Shown here in pieces: positions 27,039 to 34,968 of a stretch of DNA of 64,000 nucleotides. Made by a program: the position numbers and the translations under genes. Position 1 is the first letter of the stretch. Every line of letters begins with the position of its first letter. This DNA comes from Streptomyces chryseus (GTDB taxonomy: Bacteria; Actinomycetota; Actinomycetes; Streptomycetales; Streptomycetaceae), in NCBI RefSeq assembly GCF_014650755.1, contig NZ_BMVO01000018.1:1-64000 (forward strand), read 5' to 3'. Below the pieces are notes generated by a model that saw nothing but the letters and a program-made list of their open reading frames with translations, searched no databases and was not told the origin of the DNA.

Positions 27039-28004
27039 ATGGTGTGCGAACGGTGCGGTGGCGGACGCAGAGGCGCGCTGCCGGGCATGGCCTGTCCGGA
27101 CTGCGGGACCGCCGCCGGTGACGGCCGGGTGGCCGGCGGCTCGTGGGTCGCCCGCGAGACCGTGGCGGGCCGCCTGTCCACCCTCTCCCGGCCGCGAAAG
27201 GCCCTGCTGGTCACGGCGGTCGTGCTCACCGTGGCCGTCCTCGTCACCTCGGCCACGCTGCTGGCCGACGCGGACGGCGACAGCGGCGGCGGTACGGGCG
27301 GCCCCGTGGGCAACGCGGACGACCTGGCCCGCGGAGTACCGACCCGGATCGGCCCGACCGGCCCGCCCGACACCCCGGCCACGCCCTCGGCGAGCGCGAG
27401 CCGGACCCCGGCCCCGAGCAGCCCCGCCGCCACCTCCCGGCCCCCGGCGAAGAAGCCGAAGCCGCCCAAGCGCCCACCGGCGGCCCGCCACCCCGCCTTC
27501 ACCGCGTGGGCGGGACCGGGCTGTTCCTCCGGCCGCTACGAGGAGTTCGGCCGCTTCGAGAACGGCGACGCCGGCTGGTACACGGTCGACTCCGGCGGCT
27601 ACGAGGGCGGTTCCTGCGACGGCCGCTTCTCCGCCGTCCCCATGTCGGGCGCCGAGGACCAGGACCGGGGCAACACCGCGACCTGGTCGTGGCGGGTGGG
27701 CGACGGCTTCGCCGCGTGCGCGCTGTCCGTCTACGTACCCGAGAGCCGCCGCGACACGGACGTCGCCGGCCACCCCACCTTCTACCGGCTGCTCGCCGAC
27801 CCCGACGACAACTCGTCGTCGTACGCCGCCTTCGCCGTCCGCCAGACCGCCCACCGGGGCAGCCTGGTGTCCGTCGGCAGCTACGAGGTCAAGGGGGACA
27901 GCTTCGCCGTCCAGCTCGTCGACCGGGGCCGTGACTGGGGCGACGACGACCTGGTGGGAGCCCACCACGCGGCGGCCCAGATGAAACTCTCCTGCCGCGC
28001 GTAG
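27039..28004 (+). CDS. Zinc-ribbon membrane protein with extracytoplasmic domain
   Basis: 321-aa protein of unknown function. An N-terminal zinc ribbon has two Cys pairs (CERC at 3-6, CPDC at 19-22) on the cytoplasmic side, then one transmembrane helix (about 55-76), a Pro/Ser/Thr/Lys-rich stalk (about 85-150), and a compact C-terminal domain outside the membrane with Cys residues (GCSSGRYEEFGRFENG, GGSCDGRFSAVPM, LSCRA). The layout is that of actinobacterial anchor or surface proteins with a cytosolic zinc ribbon. It follows the Trypco2 terminator and is likely transcribed from its own promoter. ATG at 27039 with AAGG upstream. Confidence 0.7.
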   Translation: MVCERCGGGRRGALPGMACPDCGTAAGDGRVAGGSWVARETVAGRLSTLSRPRKALLVTAVVLTVAVLVTSATLLADADGDSGGGTGGPVGNADDLARGVPTRIGPTGPPDTPATPSASASRTPAPSSPAATSRPPAKKPKPPKRPPAARHPAFTAWAGPGCSSGRYEEFGRFENGDAGWYTVDSGGYEGGSCDGRFSAVPMSGAEDQDRGNTATWSWRVGDGFAACALSVYVPESRRDTDVAGHPTFYRLLADPDDNSSSYAAFAVRQTAHRGSLVSVGSYEVKGDSFAVQLVDRGRDWGDDDLVGAHHAAAQMKLSCRA

Positions 28005-28133
28005 GACGGCGCGGCGTACGATCACCGGCCGCTGCCGTGCGCGCCGGAACGGCCGCGACGACGGCCGCAGAGCGTCGTTCACCCGGTCTTCGGCCGCGTA
28101 CAACTTTTCGGCCATCGCGCTTGTCATAGGACA

Positions 28134-28156
28134 CCGAAGCCGCGAAGCGGCGTCGG
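28134..28156 (+). promoter_or_regulatory. 5'-leader hairpin before the FG-GAP gene
   Basis: CCGAAGCCGC (28134-28143), loop GAA, GCGGCGTCGG (28147-28156): a one-mismatch hairpin ending 21 nt before the TTG start. Could stabilise the leader or terminate upstream transcription. Confidence 0.3.
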
Positions 28157-28177
28157 TTTCCAGACAGGAGCACCACC

Positions 28178-29593
28178 TTGCGCGTACGTACCCTGGCCGT
28201 TGTCACGGCTGCCGCCCTCGCCGTCGCGGGGCTCGTTGCCCCGGCGGCCGTCGCGGCCCCCTCCGGCCTGTCGGACGACTTCAACGGCGACGGCTACCGC
28301 GACCTCGCCATCGGCACGCCGAAGGCGAGCGGCGGCACGGTCACCGTGCTCTTCGGCTCGGCGTCCGGCGTCAGCCCCGCCCGCTCGGTGAACATCACCC
28401 AGAACACCCCGGGCGTGCCCGGGACCTCGGAGTCCGTGGACCAGTTCGGCGAGAACGTCACCGGCGGAGACGTCGACGGGGACGGCTACGCCGACCTGAT
28501 CATCGGCGCCCCCCACGAGCGGATCACGGGCAGCGCGAACGGCGCCGTGACCATCGTCTGGGGCGGAGCGAAGCCGTTCACACGCGGCGGCGCCATGCTC
28601 ACCGCCCCGAGCGCCGACGCCCACCTGTTCGGCCAGAGCACCTCCTTCACCGACCTCGACGGCGACGGCACCGGCAACCTCGTGGTCGTCGGCAGCAACA
28701 CCTTCTGGTCGTACGACGACGGGAACCCCACCCAGGGCGGGGCGCTCGCGCCGACGGCGAAGTTCCTCCCCGAGGACGTGCAACTCGACGGTGTCGTGGC
28801 CGGCCACTTCTCCAGCACCGACGGCAGCGACTACGTCCTGCACGGCCGGCGCAACAACGATCACAGCGTCGCCCCTTACGTGGGACTGCTGCGCGGCGGT
28901 CCCGGCGACATCGGCTCCTCCTACGCGGTCCTGGCCGAAGGCGACCCGAGCGCCACCGAATGGGCGGCGGCCGTGGCGGCGGGCGACATCAACGGCGACG
29001 GGTTCGACGACCTGGTCACCGGCAACAGGGCGGCCGGGCAGGGCGGTTCGTTCACCGTGCGGTACGGCAGGGCGGCCGGACTCCCCGCCCAGGGCACCAC
29101 GTACACCCAGGACAGTGCGGGTGTCCCGGGCACCGACGAGGCGTACGACAACTTCGGCGCCGCCGTCGCGGTGGGCGACGCGACCGGCGACGGCTACGCG
29201 GACATCGCGGTCGGCGCGACCTACGAAGAGGTCGACGGCCGCCGCAGCGTCGGCAACGTGGTGTTCCTGAAGGGCAGTGCCGCCGGCCTGACCACGAGCG
29301 GAGCCCGGTCCGTCCACCAGGCCACATCGGGTGTGCCGGGCGCCGCCGAGGCCGGCGACCACTTCGGCTCCTCGCTGCGGCTTCGCGACATCGACGGCAA
29401 CGGCAGGGCCGACCTCGCGGTCGGCGCGTTCGGGGAGGACGTCGTGCCCAACGGGTACGACGACGGGGCGGCCTGGGTGTTGCGCGGCGCGGCCACGGGC
29501 CTGACGACGACCGACGCGACGGCCTTCAACGCGACGGACTTCGGCTACCCGGTCGTCGAGGGCCGCAAGTTCGCCGCCGTCTTCGCCCGCTGA
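28178..29593 (+). CDS. Secreted FG-GAP/integrin-like repeat protein
   Basis: 471-aa secreted protein. A Sec signal peptide (residues 1-30, RTLAVVTAAALAVAGLV core, A-x-A cleavage region) is followed by a beta-propeller of FG-GAP repeats. Six calcium-binding-loop copies of the form D-x-[ND]-G-[DN]-G-x-x-D-L-x-x-G are visible, for example DFNGDGYRDLAIG and DVDGDGYADLIIG. Such propellers bind Ca2+ and act in adhesion or in recognition of extracellular material. TTG start at 28178 is chosen because AGGAG stands 7 nt upstream and the signal peptide begins there. No membrane anchor or sorting signal is seen at the C-terminus. Confidence 0.9.
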   Translation: MRVRTLAVVTAAALAVAGLVAPAAVAAPSGLSDDFNGDGYRDLAIGTPKASGGTVTVLFGSASGVSPARSVNITQNTPGVPGTSESVDQFGENVTGGDVDGDGYADLIIGAPHERITGSANGAVTIVWGGAKPFTRGGAMLTAPSADAHLFGQSTSFTDLDGDGTGNLVVVGSNTFWSYDDGNPTQGGALAPTAKFLPEDVQLDGVVAGHFSSTDGSDYVLHGRRNNDHSVAPYVGLLRGGPGDIGSSYAVLAEGDPSATEWAAAVAAGDINGDGFDDLVTGNRAAGQGGSFTVRYGRAAGLPAQGTTYTQDSAGVPGTDEAYDNFGAAVAVGDATGDGYADIAVGATYEEVDGRRSVGNVVFLKGSAAGLTTSGARSVHQATSGVPGAAEAGDHFGSSLRLRDIDGNGRADLAVGAFGEDVVPNGYDDGAAWVLRGAATGLTTTDATAFNATDFGYPVVEGRKFAAVFAR

Positions 29594-29689
29594 CGCACCC
29601 CCCGGGCCCACGCGGCCGTCTCCGCGTGGTTGCCTTCGCGCTCCTGTGAGGCGGCGCGTGCCCGCGCCGCCTCACGGGGACCGCCGTGG

Positions 29690-29954
29690 ACCCTGGTCGG
29701 CGGTGCGACCGGCCCGGGCAGCCGGGCTGCCTGGTCGGCGGCCAGCAGGTCTTGCCGGCTCCGGCCACGCCGTTGAGCAGCGTCAACGGTGTCCGCAGCG
29801 CCTGGCCGAGGTGGTCGACGAGCCGCTGCCGCCGCAGGAACGTGGCCGGGCGCGCGGGGGCGAACCGGGTGCGCAGGAGCGGGTCTCCCAGGGGATCGGC
29901 GTACGGAACGGCCGGTACAGCCGGTCCTTCGGGGTCCTCGTGGGCCTCGGCCAC
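29690..29954 (-). pseudogene. Remnant of a LuxR/MalT-type ATP-binding regulator
   Basis: Only the first ~90 codons of a large AAA/LuxR-family transcription factor remain. The frame from the GTG at 29954 reads PLLRTRFAPARPATFLRRQRLVDHL and then the Walker A motif NGVAGAGKT (61-69), as in these regulators. Directly after the Walker A (near 29745) the expected continuation LLAADxAARLPGPVA is in another frame, consistent with a one-base loss. The rest of the ~900-aa protein is absent. It lies 23 bp downstream of the LapA-like gene on the same strand and is presumably a decaying fragment. Confidence 0.75.
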
Positions 29955-29977
29955 GGCGCGCTCACCACCCCTGTCTC

Positions 29978-30364
29978 TCAGCGTGATGTCATGGGCAGCG
30001 CTTCCTCATGTCCCCCCAGCATCCCAGCGCTCCCGCCCTGCCGCGCGGCGCTCCGCCACCCGACCGCGCACGGGCCCGTAGCCCCGGGGGCGGGGAACTG
30101 CTTCGGCCGGCGTGAGCGCCGGCTGGACCGTCTGCGCATGGCAAGGGCGCAGCCGAGTACGCCGAGGGCCCAGGAGATCAGCAGCGCGCCCCACAGCGGC
30201 ATCGTCACCACCGGAACGAGCAGGCGGATCTCGACGCTCGCGCGGTTCTCGAAGATGAAGACCAGAGCGACCGCGGTGATCAGGACGAACGGTACGAGGC
30301 GCCGGACGGCCGGGCGGGAAAGGAACGGCGTGTGCGCCTTGTGGTCTGTGCCGGTCTGAGCCAC
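29978..30364 (-). CDS. LapA-domain (DUF1049) membrane protein
   Basis: 128-aa protein with two transmembrane helices. The LapA-like core (residues 22-78) contains FIFENRASVEIRLL between the helices and ALAMRRRSSRR after the second, which is the pattern of lipopolysaccharide-assembly-protein-A-like domains widespread in Gram-positives with unknown role. The last ~45 residues are low-complexity and may be an extension acquired by loss of the original stop, since the neighbour is a pseudogene. GTG start at 30364 preceded by GGGGAGA. Confidence 0.75.
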   Translation of the reverse strand: MAQTGTDHKAHTPFLSRPAVRRLVPFVLITAVALVFIFENRASVEIRLLVPVVTMPLWGALLISWALGVLGCALAMRRRSSRRSRRPKQFPAPGATGPCAVGWRSAARQGGSAGMLGGHEEALPMTSR

Positions 30365-30427
30365 GGGGTCTCCCCATCACGTTGCCCCGCCTCCAGCGTC
30401 CCCTCACCACCCGGGCCGCGCCACCCA

Positions 30428-30442
30428 AGGGCCAGAGGCCCT
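30428..30442 (-). terminator. Short hairpin downstream of the GntR gene
   Basis: AGGGCC-AGA-GGCCCT perfect 6-bp dyad in the 226-bp gap between the GntR and LapA-like genes; weak terminator candidate. Nothing else is seen in this gap. Confidence 0.3.
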
Positions 30443-30590
30443 GCCAACCCCTTCTACTCCCGGGACTTGGGGCTAACGCGCGCCCGGCAGCTCCCAGCCC
30501 ACCGGCCTGACCCCGTTCCGCCGCCAGTGCCCGTGAACAACGACGCCCCCTGTTCGGACTGCCCGGGCAGGGGCCCTTCGTACGTCCTGA

Positions 30591-31349
30591 TCAGTCGCGC
30601 TGTATGCCGATCTCGTACGCGACTTCCCAGCGCACGTCAGGGACGACGATGTCCGCGGTCTCGACCGGCCGTCCGTCCATGTCGTAGTAGGTGCGCTCGA
30701 TCTGCATGACCAGGTCGCCGACGGAGATGCCGAGGAGGTTTGCCTGCGCCTGGCTCGCGCGTGCAGGGCGTGGGATCTCGACCGCCGTGTCGATCTCGAC
30801 ACCGATGGACCGCATCCGCTCGACCACCCCGGCGCCGGCGTGCGGACCCATTTCGGGCAGCACAATGGGCGTGCCGTCCGTGATGGCCATAGGCTCCCAG
30901 GATTCGGAGAGTTGAACGGGCAGCCCGTCAGCGAGGAACTCGTAGGTCGTCACGACGCACAGGTCACCGGGCTCGATGGCCAGCCGCTCCGCGATGTGGT
31001 CCGGCGCGGGTGTGCGGGCGACGCTGCGCGACTCCCAAGTCCCGGCGCGCCCCTGCTCCTTCATGTCCGCGCGGAACGGCGACCCGCCGCGGCGCTCGCG
31101 GTGGCGGGAGCGGACCATGCGCAGGCGCTCGCGCGGCCGGCGTACGTAGGTGCCGGACCCGGACCTGCCTTCGGGGAGGCCCTCGATGATGAGGCGCTCC
31201 ATGGCGCGCTGTGCGACGGACTGACCGACCCCGTACTCCTCGGCGAACCGGGCGCGGCTGGGGAGCTTTTCGCCGATGGCCCACTCGCCCGCTTTGATCC
31301 GGGCGCGCAGGGCGTCGGCCACCTGAAGATAGGGCGTTTCGCGTGGCAT
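30591..31349 (-). CDS. GntR/HutC-family transcriptional regulator (UTRA)
   Basis: 252-aa regulator. N-terminal winged helix (residues 5-70: YLQVADALRARIKAGEW, LPSRARFAEEYGV, QRAMERLIIEG, GSGTYV) and a C-terminal UTRA effector domain (about 90-245) place it in the HutC subfamily. Start at 31349 (MPRETPYLQ) is chosen because GGAG is upstream and the winged helix begins there; a GTG at 31373 is possible. It is divergent from a run of tiny overlapping genes. GntR/HutC regulators of this size are typical of the control regions of actinomycete integrative elements, although no integrase or replication gene is visible here. Confidence 0.88.
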   Translation of the reverse strand: MPRETPYLQVADALRARIKAGEWAIGEKLPSRARFAEEYGVGQSVAQRAMERLIIEGLPEGRSGSGTYVRRPRERLRMVRSRHRERRGGSPFRADMKEQGRAGTWESRSVARTPAPDHIAERLAIEPGDLCVVTTYEFLADGLPVQLSESWEPMAITDGTPIVLPEMGPHAGAGVVERMRSIGVEIDTAVEIPRPARASQAQANLLGISVGDLVMQIERTYYDMDGRPVETADIVVPDVRWEVAYEIGIQRD

Positions 31350-31406
31350 ATGCGGCAGCTCCGGGGGTCGCACTCGACATTGGCAAAGCTAACCCATCAG
31401 GTTGAA

Positions 31407-31420
31407 GCTGAATACTCAGC
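31407..31420. promoter_or_regulatory. Candidate GntR operator
   Basis: Dyad GCTGA-ATAC-TCAGC in the 109-bp divergent region between the GntR gene and the small-gene run; unusually AT-rich surroundings for this chromosome. Confidence 0.4.
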
Positions 31421-31458
31421 ATCACGATCGGTGATCGAGTGGTCACGAGGGGACACCC

Positions 31459-31704
31459 ATGCGTTCCGCCGAGACCCAGGCAGCCGCCATCGCCGCGATG
31501 CTCACTGCGGCAACCGGCAGTGACCCGCGCCTCGACGAGACGCCCGACCGCATCCGCGTCGAGGCGGACATCCCCGAGGACCTCCCCTCGTTCACCCGCG
31601 CCGCAGTCCTTGCGGCGCTCACGCGGGCCCCGCGATACGGACACGACCGCGCCGCAGGCGGCGACATCGTCTGGGCGGAACTCGACAGAGAGGTAGAGCA
31701 GTGA
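31459..31704 (+). CDS. Small hypothetical protein (first of an overlapping run)
   Basis: 81-aa acidic soluble protein (MRSAETQAAAIAAML at the N-terminus, IPEDLPSFTRAAVLAALTRA in the middle). No known domain. ATG at 31459 preceded by GAGGGGA. The stop overlaps the next start as GTGA, so translation is coupled. It faces the GntR regulator and is probably repressed by it. Confidence 0.65.
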   Translation: MRSAETQAAAIAAMLTAATGSDPRLDETPDRIRVEADIPEDLPSFTRAAVLAALTRAPRYGHDRAAGGDIVWAELDREVEQ

Positions 31705-31862
31705 TTCAGGAAGCGGCCCGACCGCAGACCGTACCCGCGCCCCCGGACGACGCCGAGTACAAGGCAGTCTTGAAGCACGCGACCAAGTGCCCGCGCTGCT
31801 TTGAGTCCGGCTGCCTCGTCGGCGCCCGCCTGCGTCGGGCTGAGCGCGAGGCCCGGCGATGA
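31701..31862 (+). CDS. Small Cys-motif protein
   Basis: 53-aa protein from GTG 31701 (GTGA overlap with the previous stop) to TGA at 31862 (ATGA overlap with the next start). It has CPRC and a further Cys (CPRCFESGC), suggesting a tiny zinc-binding or redox motif. Function unknown. The tight overlaps on both sides are the main evidence that it is real. Confidence 0.6.
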   Translation: MIQEAARPQTVPAPPDDAEYKAVLKHATKCPRCFESGCLVGARLRRAEREARR

Positions 31863-32047
31863 CGCAGTGCCCCAAGGGCGCCCACGAGTTGCCCTACGAG
31901 GACGACACGCGCGGCCACTGCGACGAGCACGGCGTCACCCTGCTCTGGCACGGACCGCCGATCACCCTTGAAGACTTCACGCCGGAGCCGCACGGCCGGC
32001 GCTTCCCGCCGCCCGCGCCGCGCGCGCTGGGCCGGCACCCCCACTGA
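31859..32047 (+). CDS. Small Cys/His-containing hypothetical protein
   Basis: 62-aa protein, ATG at 31859 overlapping the previous stop by ATGA. N-terminal CPKGAHELPYEDDTRGHCDEH has two Cys and several His and could bind zinc; the tail is Pro/Arg-rich. No known family. Third member of the coupled run. Confidence 0.6.
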   Translation: MTQCPKGAHELPYEDDTRGHCDEHGVTLLWHGPPITLEDFTPEPHGRRFPPPAPRALGRHPH

Positions 32048-32133
32048 GTCCCCCGCCTCGGCCGGCACGCCCCTGGACAGGTCGACGGCCGAGACGGGTT
32101 CTGCACCTCCACCACTACGAGGAGGCACCACCC

Positions 32134-32616
32134 ATGAGTATCACCACCGAGGCGCCCGTGACCCGGGACGCCCGCGACCTGATCACCCCCGACGACCTCG
32201 CCGCCGTGGCCGCGACCGTCCAGCGGGACACCCCCGGCATGGCCTACGACATCGCGCAGGCCGTCATCCTGGAGGCGCTGAAGTTCGAGGCCGCCTGCGC
32301 GGCGCATCCCGCCGTCGGCCTGGCGCCGTCCCGAGTGGTCGACGCGGGCTGGCACGCGCTGATCCTGCACACGCGAGTGAAGGCCGGCGTGGCCGCCCGC
32401 CTCGGGTACTTCGTTCACCACACGCCGGAGGCACCCGACCCCGAAAACCGCAGCATGGACAGCCTTCTGCGCACCGAGGACGCCATCCGCGCTGCCGGGT
32501 ACATCCCGCGCCCCGAGATGTGGACTGCACCCACCGACGGGAGCATCCCCGTCAGGGCCTCGTGCCAGCACTCCGACGATGGCGGCACCATCGTCATCAC
32601 GCCCAAGCCCAAGTAG
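32134..32616 (+). CDS. GRDP-like (glycine-rich-domain-containing-protein-like) protein
   Basis: 160-aa protein with the core of the GRDP-like family: VVDAGWHALILHTRV (residues 68-82) and YFVHHTP (about 92-98), i.e. the D-x-x-WH-x-x-I-L-x-T and hH-x-P signatures. Members are found in plants and in scattered bacteria; the function is unknown. ATG at 32134 preceded by GAGGAGG. It lies in the same direction as the small-gene run, 86 bp after it, and probably shares its transcript. Confidence 0.7.
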   Translation: MSITTEAPVTRDARDLITPDDLAAVAATVQRDTPGMAYDIAQAVILEALKFEAACAAHPAVGLAPSRVVDAGWHALILHTRVKAGVAARLGYFVHHTPEAPDPENRSMDSLLRTEDAIRAAGYIPRPEMWTAPTDGSIPVRASCQHSDDGGTIVITPKPK

Positions 32617-32650
32617 CCGGCCCTCTACGCTGAAATTGGAAGGGAGCACC

Positions 32651-32782
32651 ATGGGCAAGCAGTGGATTGACCCGAGGTACGCGTGGCTGGCTGCTGCGTG
32701 GAAGCGCGCGCAGCAGCCGGACTCGCGGGACCCGCGGCCTCGGCCGGTGAGGGGATTCGTCATCCCCGCGCCGAAGGGCTGA
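32651..32782 (+). CDS. Very small basic hypothetical protein
   Basis: 43-aa protein, basic and Trp-rich (WIDPRYAWLAAAWKRA), ATG at 32651 with AGGGAG just upstream, 34 bp after the GRDP-like gene. No family recognised. Hairpins follow it. Confidence 0.5.
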   Translation: MGKQWIDPRYAWLAAAWKRAQQPDSRDPRPRPVRGFVIPAPKG

Positions 32783-32820
32783 CCCGATGCCCCGGTCGGC
32801 GCCTTGCGGCGGCCGGGGCT

Positions 32821-32899
32821 GCCCACGACCGTGGGCGGGGCAGTTCTTTTGGGCTTGGCTGTACGAGAAGACCCCCTTTGATTCTCGCGGTGGGGGTCT
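32821..32899 (+). terminator. Two hairpins ending the small-gene transcript
   Basis: GCCCAC-GACC-GTGGGC (32821-32836) and AGACCCCC / GGGGGTCT (32869-32876, 32892-32899). The 376-bp stretch 32783-33158 otherwise holds no supportable gene. Confidence 0.5.
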
Positions 32900-33099
32900 C
32901 ACCTGCGGGTCGGGCCTCCCCGTCCGAACGCCACAGGATCACGAACGGTATGCGTCTGGCGTCGTGGGGAGGTGCGCCGGCCCCGTTCAGTGGCAGCACC
33001 CTACGGCTTCGACGCTGCTGAGCAAGCCCCCCCCCTTTAGGGTGACGCCAAACGTAGAGCATCTGGGGAAGTGGCAACTGTGTGGCACCTGATCATGAA

Positions 33100-33133
33100 A
33101 GGGCCCTCCCGTTCGAATGAACGGGAGGGCCCT
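33100..33133 (-). terminator. Strong terminator downstream of tRNA-Arg
   Basis: Perfect 15-bp arms AGGGCCCTCCCGTTC (33100-33114) and GAACGGGAGGGCCCT (33119-33133) with a GAAT loop, 25 nt beyond the 3' end of the minus-strand tRNA-Arg gene. Confidence 0.85.
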
Positions 33134-33158
33134 CGGTTCCTCTGAACTGCCATCTAGC

Positions 33159-33234
33159 TGGTGCCCCCGGCAGGATTCGAACCTGCGACACCCGCTTTAG
33201 GAGAGCGGTGCTCTATCCCCTGAGCTACGGAGGC
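33159..33234 (-). tRNA. tRNA-Arg (anticodon CCU)
   Basis: Reading the minus strand, the gene starts GCCTCCG and the acceptor arm closes with CGGGGGC, discriminator A and an encoded CCA. The D arm GCTCAGGGGATAGAGC, the anticodon loop CTCCTAA (CCU, decoding AGG), and the T arm GCAGGTTCGAATCCTGC all pair well. tRNA genes of this kind are frequent attachment sites for actinomycete integrative elements, and an accessory islet lies immediately beyond its 3' end. Confidence 0.97.
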
Positions 33235-33584
33235 AAACACATGTGGCGCCCGTGAGGGTGCCGGTCCACAGGGTACCGGATGGGTGCTCGTGCGGGTGCG
33301 GCATTGCGGGTGGGAAGATCATCGGGGCGGCGGGGGCATCGGATCTGCCGTTGTGGGGGATCGGGGCAGCCGTCCGGCGGTGGGCGGTGGGCGGTGGGGA
33401 GCGGGCGGTGGGCCGGGGGCGCCGTGCGGCCCGTCGGCCGCTCCGGGCCGGCGGCGCCGCTTCCGGTCAGCGTTCGTGCGGGAGCCGGCCGCGCTGGACC
33501 GCCCGTACGCCCGCTTCGAACATGTGATGATGCGCCACCCGTACATCGAGGGCGTCGCCACGATGCCGAACGAGGTGGCCGACC
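33235..33584. other. 350-bp region without a supported gene
   Basis: Between tRNA-Arg and the MFS gene. It contains a GGTGGGC-type simple repeat near 33375-33420 and must carry the promoters of both neighbours. Open frames here have poor codon character and no recognisable protein pattern. Confidence 0.5.
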
Positions 33585-34835
33585 GTGCTCGAACTGCTCA
33601 AGGACCGGACGTACATCCGCTATTGGCTGGCCGTCGTCGCGTCCTTCCTCGGTGACGCCCTCACCAGGATCACCCTGATCTACGTGGTGGCCACCGAGAC
33701 CTCCGACCCGGTCCTGTACGTCTCCCTCGTGGTCATCGCCCAGATGCTGCCGTCCGGCGTGCTGGGGGCCTTCGTCGGCCCGCTGGCCGACCGGTTCCCG
33801 GCGCGCGGCCTCTTGGTCGGCTCCGACCTGGTGCGGGTGGCGCTCGTCCTCGCGATGATCCCGGTCCGCGACTCGCCGCTGCTGCTGCTCGTACTGATCC
33901 TGCTCACCGGCGTCGCCAAGGCGTTCTTCGAAACGGCCCGGATCGCCGCGATCCCGCTCATCGTGCGGGGGCACGGCATCCCGACCGCGGTCGCGCTGTT
34001 CCAGTCCACGAACCACACCCTGAACCTGGTGGGCCCGGTTCTCGGCGGTCTGCTGCTCGCGTTCGGCAGCGTCTGTGCCGTCTTCGTCATCGACGCGGCG
34101 ACGTTCGTCATCTCGGCGGTGCTGCTCGGCAGCATGGCCGTGCTGCGCGAGGTCCCGGTTCCCGGCCCCGACAGCGGCCGGGAGTCGTACTGGAAGTCGC
34201 TCGGCACCGGCATGTCGGGGGTGCTCGCCGTGCCGTCGCTGCGCTTCCTCGCGGTCGTCCTGGTGCCGGTGATGCTCGTCCTCGGGCTGTTCGCCACCAA
34301 CCTCAACTCCCAGCTCCTCACCGTCTTCGACCTGTCCGCCTTCGACTTCGGCCTGGCGCAGGCCGCGTTCGGCGCGGGTTGCGTGATCGGCGCGCTCACC
34401 GGTCCGCCGCTGGTACGCCGGTTCTCCGGCCGGGGACTGCTCATCGGCTCGATCGCCCTGTTCGGTGTGTCCCTGCTGCTGCTCGCCCCGACCGGCCGGC
34501 TGCGCGACGCGCTGGGTGTGGGCGTCGTACTGGCCTGGTGCGTGCTGGCGGGCATCGGCTCCGGCCTCTTCCAGGTGCCGGTGGCCAACACGCTCATCAG
34601 CGACCTGCCCGAGGAACTGCGCGGGCGCGGGGTCGGGCTGCTCAACGCCCTGATGGTCAACTTCACCATCATCGGCGTGATCGTCGGCGGCCTGGCGGCC
34701 GACCTCATGGGCGTCGCCGCGTCGATCATCGTGTCCGGCGGACTGCTCCTGCCTGCCGCGGCGGTCCTCGCCGCAGCCTCCGTGCGCGACCGGAACGACC
34801 AGCGGGACCGCCCCGGGACGGAGGTGGCCTCATGA
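33585..34835 (+). CDS. MFS transporter
   Basis: 416-aa major-facilitator transporter with about 12 transmembrane helices and the MFS_3/enterobactin-exporter-like layout. GPLADRF stands in the loop between helices 2 and 3, a typical position for the MFS motif A remnant. The C-terminal tail is short and polar. GTG start at 33585. Substrate unknown. It ends 133 bp before a strong promoter for the acyl-CoA ligase gene, so the two are probably separate transcripts. Confidence 0.88.
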   Translation: MLELLKDRTYIRYWLAVVASFLGDALTRITLIYVVATETSDPVLYVSLVVIAQMLPSGVLGAFVGPLADRFPARGLLVGSDLVRVALVLAMIPVRDSPLLLLVLILLTGVAKAFFETARIAAIPLIVRGHGIPTAVALFQSTNHTLNLVGPVLGGLLLAFGSVCAVFVIDAATFVISAVLLGSMAVLREVPVPGPDSGRESYWKSLGTGMSGVLAVPSLRFLAVVLVPVMLVLGLFATNLNSQLLTVFDLSAFDFGLAQAAFGAGCVIGALTGPPLVRRFSGRGLLIGSIALFGVSLLLLAPTGRLRDALGVGVVLAWCVLAGIGSGLFQVPVANTLISDLPEELRGRGVGLLNALMVNFTIIGVIVGGLAADLMGVAASIIVSGGLLLPAAAVLAAASVRDRNDQRDRPGTEVAS

Positions 34836-34903
34836 CGGCCACGGCACCCCGAGCGGGTCGCCCGAGCGGGTCGCGCGGCAGAAAGATGGCTGGTGCACGG
34901 ATC

Positions 34904-34932
34904 TTGACGGGAAGCGGCCCCCGGCATAGCGT
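34904..34932 (+). promoter_or_regulatory. Housekeeping-type promoter for the acyl-CoA ligase gene
   Basis: TTGACG (34904-34909), 17-nt spacer, TAGCGT (34927-34932): a close match to the Streptomyces HrdB consensus, placing the transcript start about 30 nt before the GTG at 34969. Confidence 0.7.
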
Positions 34933-34968
34933 CCGCAGGACTGAGCAACCGCTTGGAGAGGTCGGTCC

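Noticed and set aside
33159..33234. attL/attR pair at tRNA-Arg
   Set aside because: I found no second copy of the tRNA 3' end in the window and no integrase gene, so only the possibility of an element remnant is kept.
33284..33655. 123-aa open frame before the MFS gene
   Set aside because: It runs out of frame into the MFS gene, is Arg/Gly-rich, and has no recognisable pattern.
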